Assembly (NCBI RefSeq): GCF_014650895.1
Contig: NZ_BMVV01000027.1
Location: 1-64,000 of the forward strand
Direction: 5' to 3'
From: Streptomyces omiyaensis
GTDB taxonomy: Bacteria > Actinomycetota > Actinomycetes > Streptomycetales > Streptomycetaceae
Length of the DNA stretch: 64,000 nt
Shown in pieces: positions 19,601-25,157 of this stretch (the first letter of the stretch is position 1; each line of letters opens with the position of its first letter). Below the pieces are notes generated by a model. The model ran no database searches. It was not told the origin of the DNA and worked only from the letters and a program-made list of their open reading frames with translations. The position numbers were made by a program, and so were the translations under genes.

Positions 19601-21519
19601 AGGACGAGGCCGGTGGGCGTCCCGGACTCCGCCGCCTCGTACCGCAGCCAGGCGGCGGCCGCCGGGTCCGGGGCGGGCAGCGGCGGCGCGTCGGGGTCCG
19701 CCGCGCCGTCGGCGCGCTCGACGGCGCTCGCCTCCCAGCGCGGTTCGCCGGCGTCGAGCGGGGTGACGGCGATGCCGTCGGCGCCGACGGCGGTGAGGAG
19801 GAGCACCGGGCGGGCGTCGTCGAGCACGGCCCGCATCGCGTCGGACGGGGCGCCGGGGTCGACGGGGAGGCAGACGGCGCCGGCCTTGAGGACCGCGCAG
19901 ACGGCGACGGCGAGTTCGGCGGAGCGGGGCACGGCGACGGCGACGACCCGCTCCGGTCCGGCGCCGAGCCCGGCGAGCCGGCGGGCGAGGCGGTCGGCGC
20001 GGGCGGCGAGGCGGCCGTAGCCGAGGGTGGTGGTGTCGTGGACGACGGCGACGGCGTCGGGGGCGGCGGCGGCCCGCCGGTCGATCAGGGCGGTCACGGT
20101 CTCGCCGCCGGGCGCGGCGACGGGGCCGGTGCCGAGGGCGAGGAGCGCCGCCCGCTCGGCGGCGTCGACGGCGCCGAGGTCCTGGACGCGGGCGTGCGGG
20201 TCGGCGAGCGCGGCCCGGACGAAGGCGACGAAGCGCTCGACGAGGCCGGCGACGTCCTCGGGGCCGTAGAGCGTCCCGGGGGCGTCGAAGCGGACGTACA
20301 GGTCGCTGTCCGGGCCGCCGTCGCCGTAGGTGGAGATCCGGACCTCGTCGGGCAGGCCGAAGGTGCCGCCGGCGAACCGGCCGACGGCTCCGCCGAGGTC
20401 GATCTCCCGGAGGAAGGGGATGACGTTGACGACGGGCCCGAAGGGGCTGCGGGCGTCGCCCGCGTGGCCGGCGGAGCGCTTGATGAGGGCGACGTTGTAC
20501 TCGGCGTGCCGCAGCACCCGCAGGCGTTCGAGGCGGACCGCCTCGGCGAGGGCGGCGACGGAGGCGGCCGGCGGCACGTCGACGGCGAGCGGCAGGGCGT
20601 TGGAGTAGAGGCCGAGGGCGTTCCGCAGCTCGCCGCGGCGGTAGTTGACGGTGAAGGAGAGGAGCGGCCGGGGCGTGTCGCACAGGCGCCGCAGGAAGGC
20701 GGTGGCGGCGGCAGTGAGCAGGTCGGGGACGCTGGTGCCGGCCGCTTCGGCGGCCCGCCGCCAGCCGTCGGTCTCGGTGGCGGGGACGCGGGCGGTGCGG
20801 CTGGAGACGCCGAGCGGGGCGGTGAGCCCGTCCCAGAATCCGGCGTCGTCCCCGGGCTCGGCGGCCCTCGGGCGGAGGCCGGCCGGGAGGCGGGCGGCGG
20901 TGGCGTCGGCCGTGACGTAGGCCTTCCAGAACTCCTCGGCGGCGGCGAAGCGCGCGGAGGAGCGGTAGGCGGTCTCCTTCTCGCCGGCGATCCCGGCCGG
21001 GGTGTCGCGCCGTCCGGGCACCGGCTCGCCGGCGCGCAGGGCGCGGTAGACCTCGGCGAAGCGCTGGGAGAGCACGGCGAAGACGCCGAAGGCGTCGGTG
21101 AGGATGTGGTGGAAGACCAGGCAGACGAGGTGGTGCCGGTCGCCGAGGCGGACGGTGCCGACGCGGAAGAGCGCGTCCGTGGCGAGGTCGAAGGGGCGCC
21201 GGATCTCCTCGGTGAGGAACTCCCGTGCGGCGAGGGCCGGTTCGGCGGCCGCGGCGACGTCGGCGTGGAAGGGCTCGAAGGAGTCGGGGGCACGGCCCAC
21301 GAGGCGGAGCCCGCCGGTGCCGGTCTCGTCCCGCCGGAAGTTCACCAGGAGCGCGCCCGCCTCGCCCAGGGCCGTCCGCAGGGCCCGGTCGAGGTCGGCG
21401 AGGTCGAGGTCGCCCCGCACGTCCCAGATCGTCGTGGTGCTGTTCGGCACCTCGGGCGCGAGGTTCTGCTCGAGCCACATCGCCTCCTGCGCCGAAGAAA
21501 CACCGCCGCTAGCACCCAT
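13666..21519 (-). CDS. NRPS, C-A*-T-E-C-A-T (modules 1 and 2, initiating)
   Basis: About 2617 residues. The first C domain has HHILTDA near residue 137 and is of starter type. A1 (about 500-990) looks inactive: the A3 loop is replaced by ESGTPTG, the A5 YGPTE is YGPAG, and the A10 Lys is Thr (HGTLDR). T1 LGGDSI near 1031 is the form that precedes epimerases. E has HHLVVDGMSW near 1221 and GIGYTLLRYL. C2 opens with VWPLTPLQQGLLF and has HHVLFDG near 1716, as in DCL domains. A2 has TSGSTGTPKG near 2180 and pocket D-I-L-Q-L-G-L-I-W, the textbook Gly code. T2 is GGHSLL near 2560. ATG at 21519 is preceded by GGGGAG at 7 nt. The open frame continues upstream into an esterase relic, which I do not count. 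The order matches TioR/Ecm6: acyl starter, a D-residue, then Gly. Confidence 0.95.
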   Translation of the reverse strand: MGASGGVSSAQEAMWLEQNLAPEVPNSTTTIWDVRGDLDLADLDRALRTALGEAGALLVNFRRDETGTGGLRLVGRAPDSFEPFHADVAAAAEPALAAREFLTEEIRRPFDLATDALFRVGTVRLGDRHHLVCLVFHHILTDAFGVFAVLSQRFAEVYRALRAGEPVPGRRDTPAGIAGEKETAYRSSARFAAAEEFWKAYVTADATAARLPAGLRPRAAEPGDDAGFWDGLTAPLGVSSRTARVPATETDGWRRAAEAAGTSVPDLLTAAATAFLRRLCDTPRPLLSFTVNYRRGELRNALGLYSNALPLAVDVPPAASVAALAEAVRLERLRVLRHAEYNVALIKRSAGHAGDARSPFGPVVNVIPFLREIDLGGAVGRFAGGTFGLPDEVRISTYGDGGPDSDLYVRFDAPGTLYGPEDVAGLVERFVAFVRAALADPHARVQDLGAVDAAERAALLALGTGPVAAPGGETVTALIDRRAAAAPDAVAVVHDTTTLGYGRLAARADRLARRLAGLGAGPERVVAVAVPRSAELAVAVCAVLKAGAVCLPVDPGAPSDAMRAVLDDARPVLLLTAVGADGIAVTPLDAGEPRWEASAVERADGAADPDAPPLPAPDPAAAAWLRYEAAESGTPTGLVLTHAALADGLLGMQQRYRLDPDDRVLHKTPAALGAPALWELLWPLTAGAAVATTAQDVQRDAAALAEAVRRTGATTLHLTPSVLAALVRDEAAATACKGLRRVLCGGEALPAALAARFRALYDVPLHHVYGPAGTALDATAWEHRTGSAGAPLGRPVRNTGIHLLDGGLHPVPAGVVGEVYVSGTGLARGLAHRPGATAERFVPCPFGPPGGLMHRTGDLARWNADGELEHAGRADRRVRIRGLWAEPATTEAVLAAHPGVARAAVVPHSGGDGGPDGSDGSVRFVAHVVPGTPGRLGAAGLDVDFGAGLDVAELRRFAADRLPDHLVPAVFLVHDSLPLTAHGTLDRAALPAPQAVRRPHRVARTAGERLLAEAFAEVLGTARVGLDDDFFTLGGDSISAMRVVTLARAGGLGLTARTVFECRTVAALAAAAGPVAAPAAAPEAPAPAGPVPLPPMARLFAENGPGLDRLAQWLVLTLPAGLTAGVLTAALGAVLDRHDVLRSRLSGTELHVGPPGSVAADRLLRRVPRPDDLTGPAWQALLADEAARAVAEIDATAGEMLRLVWFEPSPGLPGRLLVAAHHLVVDGMSWRVIVPDLAEAADALRAGRTPAPAPVGTSPRQWADALAEEAARPARTAELDLWRGILAPAGKPLGARRLDPATDLAATARTHRVEVPADLGAAVLTSVPAAFRCGVDDVLLTALVLALADHRGPDAGPGPVVRLEGHGRQEELVPGADLTRTVGWFTTVHPVRFDLTGLDVADALAGGPAAAEALRRVKESRRALPDQGIGYTLLRYLNETTAAVLRELPADEVGFNHLGRFAFDGSRADGETPWTPAPETAGLVAAPAPGTPMISALSLDSLVARTGDGDRLRAFFGFAPGVLSEDEVRRLADTWQLALRGLRAQAAAGAGGLTPSDVPLVTATQRDLDGWKGRYGRIGDVWPLTPLQQGLLFHSMLGDAAAASYQTQFVFRIDGAVDPGRLRTAAQHLLDRHPNLRVAFASTAAGDPVQVVVDGVTVPFRHLDLTGAREGEQEETLARILAEEREERFPQDTAPLLRFHLVTLAPDRSELALTAHHVLFDGWSLPIVEQELMRLYADGPGALEPAGHGYREFLRRQARRGAAESDAALAAWADELSGVDQPTLLAAALAPAGERAPDAAGTAPGRDVGQVDVPLTPQEAALVVRRAAESGITPNVLVQGAWAVVLAGLTGSTDVVLGSSVTVRPPDLPGAHTAVGMFTNTVPVRVRCAPGESLAGLLRSVQDAQARTLDHHHVGLGDIHRATGLPALFDTIVIFESFPVDRAALSRAGASAELTVTGIRPFAPTHYPLTVLAAADPMLAVTLQHHPDVLDTDTVEAVAERLARVLRQFAAAPETRTAAVDLLSGTERSLVLRDWNATALAVPAGTTPERFAEQAGTTPYAVALEADGERITYAALDARANRMAHWLVSRGVGPESRVVVLLPRSADLVVALLAVWKAGGCYVPVDPDHPAARIRSVIEDSEAALVLDRDLLDRTDLTAHPAHDPGLATPPGRAAYTIYTSGSTGTPKGVVVPHGALANFLAGVQRTLRLTPADALTAVTTIAFDIAALELFLPLTTGARVVLAGRDHVAAPQALLDLVEETGTTVMQATPALWQMLALHDAGRLAGLRVLTGGEALPAPLAGLLTAHAAQVVNLYGPTETTIWSTLADVADAPPPSIGTPLANQRVRVLDPALRPVPPGVAGDLWIAGDGLARGYHRRPGMTAGRFTADPYGPPGSRMYRTGDLARWSPTGEIEYLGRADFQIKLRGFRIEPGDVEHALTRHPAVREAVVVVREDQPGDRRLVGYVVAEDGAGAPPARELQSSVRAWLPDYMVPSAVVLLPAVPRTANGKLDRARLPRPEAADAPYRAPGTPRETALCALFAELLGVARVGLDDDFFALGGHSLLATRLAARVRSDLGVELPLRTLFAAPTVAELGRHWDGLSTSVRKPLRRMTER

Positions 21520-21641
21520 GCAGACTCCCCGGAGAAGTAGGGCTCGGTCGTGGCCGGCACGCGGCGGAGCGCCGCCCGGTCGTGCGGTGCGCGGCTCCGG
21601 CGTCCCGGCCGGCGCAGGCCGCCCCCGCTCGCATGGGCCCC

Positions 21642-21676
21642 ACCCTAGGAACGGATCCGCGCCCCATCCGGGCGCC
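21642..21676 (-). promoter_or_regulatory. Putative promoter B of the NRPS operon (-10 TAGGGT)
   Basis: Minus-strand TAGGGT (21647-21642) has the TAnnnT pattern. An 18-nt spacer leads to a poor -35 (CCGGAT), as expected for an activator-dependent promoter. The box at 21677 ends 29 nt upstream of the -10, the same distance as at promoter A. It would give a leader of about 115 nt for the first megasynthase. Confidence 0.5.
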
Positions 21677-21696
21677 TGAAAGATCTCGGCCAGACC
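21677..21696 (-). promoter_or_regulatory. Operator-like box copy B (TGAAAGATCTCGGCCAGA)
   Basis: Second copy, 157 bp upstream of the megasynthase start. It matches copies A and C over TGAAAGATC plus TCG with one base fewer in the middle. Its CTTTCA side faces the NRPS genes. Confidence 0.55.
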
Positions 21697-21731
21697 CGAC
21701 GGGGCGGCCCCGGGGACCCCGGAGAACACGG

Positions 21732-21760
21732 CGCCCCGCCCCTCGGGGAGGGGCGGGGCG
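21732..21760 (-). terminator. Perfect 13-bp hairpin behind the esterase relic
   Basis: CGCCCCGCCCCTC and its exact complement are separated by GGG. It lies just downstream (minus sense) of the erythromycin-esterase remnant and upstream of promoter B, so it probably was that gene's terminator and now insulates the NRPS promoter. Confidence 0.6.
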
Positions 21761-21799
21761 GTGCGGCGCGGAGGTCCGGGCGCGGGCCGGCCGGCGGGC

Positions 21800-22833
21800 C
21801 ACCGCGCGGGGCCCTCGGGGGCGTCCCCGACGGAGACCAGGGCGTTCTTGTCGGCCCGTCGCGACGGGGCCGGCGGCGCGTCGCCGTACCGGGGCGACTC
21901 GCGGGGAGCGGGCGGCGCGTCCCCGGGCGCGGCGGCCGGCGGGCGCACGTCGACGGCGTACCGGCCCTCGGGGAGCGCGGGGAGGAGTCCTTCGACGGTG
22001 TCCGGCGGCGGGTCCTGGACCCCGCGGTGGCGGAGGGCGGTGGGGACGAAGGCGTCCTCCTCGCCGAGCCGGGCGGGCGAGGCGTCGGCCGTCCCGGAGC
22101 GGTGGCGCAGCAGTCCGGCGGCGGTGCGGGCGCAGAGCCGGGCCCGGTGCCACGCGTCGCGCTCCGCCTCGTCCGCGAGGTCCGGGGCCCGGGCGTCGAG
22201 GAGGGCGGCCGGGGCGTCGGCGATCGGGCGCAGCCGGTCCGCGCCGGGGCTCCGTCCGACGGACCGGGAGGGGTCCCGCATCGCGACGGGTTCGGTCCAG
22301 CGGCCGTCCTCGCCGAGGAGTCCGTCGAGGACCTCGGCGGTGCAGGGGAGCGCCGCGGCGCCGCAGCGGGCGGCGAGGTGGGCGTGGAGGGCGGTGAGGG
22401 CCTGCCGGGGGCTCGCGGCGCCGGGCCTTTCCAGCGGGCCGTCGACACCGGCGAAGCGCACGCGCTCCGCCGCGGGCCGCCCTTCGTCGTGGGCGCACGT
22501 CCGGCGGACCGGTTCGCGAGGGGCGTCGGATCCGCCGAACCCGTGGCTGAATCCGCGTGCCATGACGTCGTCGAGGTCGCCGGTGCCGGGGGTGACGTAA
22601 TCGTCGACGGGCGAACCCGCCGCGCAATCGCCCTCCAGCGCGACGATCCGGTATCCCTCGTCTTCGACGAGCTGCCGGAGGAGTTCGTCGCGCACGTCGA
22701 GGAGGGCGTCCTCGCCGTGGGCGGGCCCGTCCAGCGCGAACAGCCGCGGCCGGGCCCCGATCAGCCCCAGGACACGTGCCGCGGCGACGACTCGGGCGGC
22801 GTCCTCGATGGCGGCGGCGATACGCCCGGCCTG
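21800..22833 (-). pseudogene. Decayed erythromycin-esterase family gene
   Basis: The minus frame from 22833 reads colinearly with erythromycin-esterase (EreA/B-like) proteins of Streptomyces: an N-terminal LFALDGPAHGEDALL, then ELLRQLVEDEGYRIVALE, VDDYVTPGTGDLDDVM, RGFSHGFG, VRFAGVDGP, SPRQALTALHAHL, and later PPPDTVEGLLPALPEGRY. The usual GExxH active-site start is altered to DGPAH. The central segment of about 70 residues with the catalytic HNxH region is missing, and no good start codon with ribosome-binding site exists. I read it as a deletion-bearing relic. It happens to stay in frame with the megasynthase, giving a false 3009-codon ORF. Its terminator hairpin at 21732-21760 survives. 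Confidence 0.65.
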
Positions 22834-23030
22834 TCACCGGGTCTCCGGGTAATACCCTTCGGGATATCGGCGGAAGAGATGGCCGAACCCTTACCGGCGA
22901 TTTTCCGACCCTCATTGAAATGATATTCGTACGACCTCTTTCTTACCGAACTCTTTCGGGAAATCGCATGCGGACGCGGAAAGTCCCAACGATGCAGTTC
23001 CCAAGGCGGGCGAGCGAGAGGGACGGACCG

Positions 23031-23777
23031 ATGGGCCGATTGCGGGAACGAGGGTGGATCCGGACGCTGGCACCGGTCGAGGACCCCGCCGTCCGGCTGG
23101 TGTGCTTCCCGCACTCCGGAGGCTCGGCGACCGCGTTCCACGGCTGGACGGGCGCGCTGCCGCCCGGGGTGGCGCTCGCCGGCGTCCAGTACCCGGGCCG
23201 CGGCGACCGGTTCGGCGAGCAACTCGTGGACGACGTCGCCGAGATGGCCGGACGGGTCGTGGCGGAGCTGCTGCGGCTGCCCCCCACGGAGCACGTGCTC
23301 TTCGGGCACAGCCTGGGCGCCCTCGTCGCGTACGAGACCGCCATGCTGCTGCGGGACATGGGCGCCGAGCCGCGCCGGCTGTGCGCCTCGGCCTGCCTGC
23401 CGCCGGGCGCCATGAAGAACCGGGACGTCCACCTGGCGCCCGACGACGAGTTCTGGGCCGCGCTGGGCGCGCTCGGCGGCATCGACCCCGGCATCATCGA
23501 GAACGCCGAGATGCGGGAGCTGTTCACGCCGACGCTCCGCTCGGACCTGCGGGCCCACGCGCAGTACCGGCCGCGCGGCGGCACCACGTCGCTGTCCTGC
23601 CCGGTGAGCTGCTACCACGGCGACGGCGACCCGCTGGTGGACGAGGAGCGGATGGCCGGCTGGGCCGGCGTCACCTCGGGCCCGTACACGCTGCGGGTCC
23701 GCCCCGGCGGCCACTTCCACGTCTCCGGCGACGTCGCCGGCCTGGTCGCGGACGTCCTGGGCCGCGAACCGGTCTGA
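23031..23777 (+). CDS. Type II (editing) thioesterase
   Basis: 248 residues, alpha/beta hydrolase of the GrsT/TycF class. It opens with VRLVCFPHSGGSA, has the nucleophile elbow FGHSLGA, and ends with HGDGDPLV (Asp region) and PGGHFHVSG (His). Such enzymes clear misprimed or stalled acyl groups from carrier domains. I chose ATG 23031 because GAGAGGGA precedes it by about 7 nt and the family usually has only about 15 residues before the first beta strand; ATGs at 22992 and 22968 are alternatives. It diverges from the esterase relic and converges on the second thioesterase gene. The upstream 22890-22965 is AT-richer (TTGAAATGATATTCG), so it probably contains the promoter. Confidence 0.92.
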   Translation: MGRLRERGWIRTLAPVEDPAVRLVCFPHSGGSATAFHGWTGALPPGVALAGVQYPGRGDRFGEQLVDDVAEMAGRVVAELLRLPPTEHVLFGHSLGALVAYETAMLLRDMGAEPRRLCASACLPPGAMKNRDVHLAPDDEFWAALGALGGIDPGIIENAEMRELFTPTLRSDLRAHAQYRPRGGTTSLSCPVSCYHGDGDPLVDEERMAGWAGVTSGPYTLRVRPGGHFHVSGDVAGLVADVLGREPV

Positions 23778-23790
23778 GCGGAGCGGAACC

Positions 23791-23830
23791 GGCGGGCGGC
23801 GGGGGCGCCCCGCCGGTCCGGCCGCCCGCC
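23791..23830. terminator. Bidirectional hairpin between the convergent thioesterase genes
   Basis: GGCGGGCGGC (23791-23800) pairs with GCCGCCCGCC (23821-23830), with a second GC inverted repeat in the loop. It lies in the 110-bp gap between two converging genes. Confidence 0.5.
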
Positions 23831-23887
23831 TGGGACGCGCCCCGCCGGCCCGGCCCGGCCGCCCGCCGGGGCGCCCCCCGGTCCTGC

Positions 23888-24646
23888 TCAGCCCCCCGCC
23901 AGGGCCTCCCGGACGGCCGCCGCCAGCTCCGCCGGACGGGCGGTCGGCAGGTCGTGGCCGCCCGGCAGCGAGACGAGCCGGAACGGGCCGGTGGTGAGCG
24001 CCTCCCAGGCCTCGATCCGGGCGGCCTCGACGGTGTGGTCGTCCCGGCCGAAGACCGCGACCGTCGGCACCGCGACCGGGTCGGCGCCGCCGCGCTCGTA
24101 CAGCTCCAGCTCGTACTCCTCGACGAGCCGGTAGTCGGCGCGCAGGGCGGGCTCGACGATGTCGAGGAGTTCCTCGTTGGCGAGGAGCATCGACGGCAGG
24201 TAGCCGTCCGCCACCACCTGCTTCAGGAACTCCGGCCGCGGCAGCCCCCAGGTCGGCTCGCGGCGCAGGCTGCCGGGCGCCGGGTGCGAGGAGACGACCA
24301 GCGCCCGCACCCGCCCGGGGCCCAGCCGCCGGGCCACCTCGTAGGCGATCGCCGAGCCGGCGCAGTGGCCGTACAGCACCACCGGGCGCCCCTGCGCGTG
24401 CCGGAGCAGCTCGGCGGCGACCTTGTCGGCGAGCACGGGCATCTCGGTCTCGACGGGGTCCTCCAGGCGGGACTCCCGGCCCGGCAGCCGCACCCCGAAC
24501 GCGTCGTAGGCGTCGGCCAGTTCGAGGCAGAGCGGGCGGACCGTGGTCACGCCCGCGCCCGCGTGCGGGAAGGCGTACAGCGCGCACTCCCGGGGCTCGT
24601 CGCGGGAGGCACCGACGAACCAGCGACTTCTCGTGTGGGTTCCCAT
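23888..24646 (-). CDS. Second external thioesterase, with Cys in place of the Ser nucleophile
   Basis: 252 residues, same alpha/beta-hydrolase class as the gene at 23031 (ALYAFPHAGAG, RLPGRESR, FGRDDHTV, PGGHDLP). The nucleophile elbow reads YGHCAGS, with Cys95 where Ser is standard; Asp and His of the triad seem present. Thioesterases with Cys nucleophiles exist and favour aminolysis or macrocyclisation over hydrolysis (family knowledge), so a role beyond editing is possible. ATG at 24646 starts MGTHTRSRWF. Thiocoraline loci also carry two such enzymes (TioP, TioQ, from memory). Box copy C lies 55 bp upstream. Confidence 0.92.
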   Translation of the reverse strand: MGTHTRSRWFVGASRDEPRECALYAFPHAGAGVTTVRPLCLELADAYDAFGVRLPGRESRLEDPVETEMPVLADKVAAELLRHAQGRPVVLYGHCAGSAIAYEVARRLGPGRVRALVVSSHPAPGSLRREPTWGLPRPEFLKQVVADGYLPSMLLANEELLDIVEPALRADYRLVEEYELELYERGGADPVAVPTVAVFGRDDHTVEAARIEAWEALTTGPFRLVSLPGGHDLPTARPAELAAAVREALAGG

Positions 24647-24701
24647 GCCCGTGAGGATGACCAGTCGCCGCCGCCCGGGGGCGCCGACCCTGACTGACCT
24701 C

Positions 24702-24722
24702 TGAAAGATCCTCGGACAAGCT
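24702..24722 (-). promoter_or_regulatory. Operator-like box copy C (TGAAAGATCCTCGGACAAG)
   Basis: Third copy, between the Cys-thioesterase gene (start 24646, minus) and the free T-domain gene (start 24852, plus). Its CTTTCA side faces the thioesterase gene, but no -10 hexamer sits at 29 nt, unlike copies A and B, so it may serve a different promoter geometry or the divergent genes. Confidence 0.5.
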
Positions 24723-24851
24723 CCGACCGCCGCGGCAAGACTGGCACCCCGTTCGCGCCGGTGAGAATCCGCCACCGCGCGGCGAGGCGACGAGGCCGCG
24801 GCGGAAGCCGGTTGACGACACAGAGCACCGCGAGAGACGCAGGAGCGAGTG

Positions 24852-25157
24852 GTGGACGACTTCGGAACGGCCGGGGCGGCGAGCCCGGACCACGGCGACG
24901 ACGGCGCACGGCTCGACCGGGTGCGCGCGCTGGTGCGGGCCCGGTGGGCGGACGCGCTGGAGGGCGAGGCCTTCGGTGACGACGACGACTTCTTCGAGGC
25001 GGGCGGGCACTCCCTGCTGATCGCCGACATCATGGCCGGGCTCGGGCGGACGGCCGGCACCCGCCTGCCGTTGCGCCTCTTCTTCGACAACCCGACCGTG
25101 AACGAGCTGACCACCGTGCTGGCGGCCCACGAGGCCTTCCGGTCCCCGGCCCGGTGA
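24852..25157 (+). CDS. Free-standing thiolation (peptidyl carrier) protein
   Basis: 101 residues. A single carrier domain with DDDFFEAGGHSLL, where the Ser takes the phosphopantetheine arm, followed by FFDNPTVNEL. GTG 24852 lies 6 nt after AGGAG; the GTG at 24849 is too close. Its stop overlaps the start of the adenylation gene (GTGA), so the two are translationally coupled and probably work as a loading pair: the enzyme charges this carrier, or the carrier shuttles an activated residue to a module lacking a working A domain. Confidence 0.9.
   Translation: MDDFGTAGAASPDHGDDGARLDRVRALVRARWADALEGEAFGDDDDFFEAGGHSLLIADIMAGLGRTAGTRLPLRLFFDNPTVNELTTVLAAHEAFRSPAR

Noticed and set aside
13666..22695. 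A single 3009-residue esterase-NRPS fusion
   Set aside because: The esterase part is internally deleted, a hairpin and the operator/promoter set lie between, and ATG 21519 has GGGGAG at the right distance.
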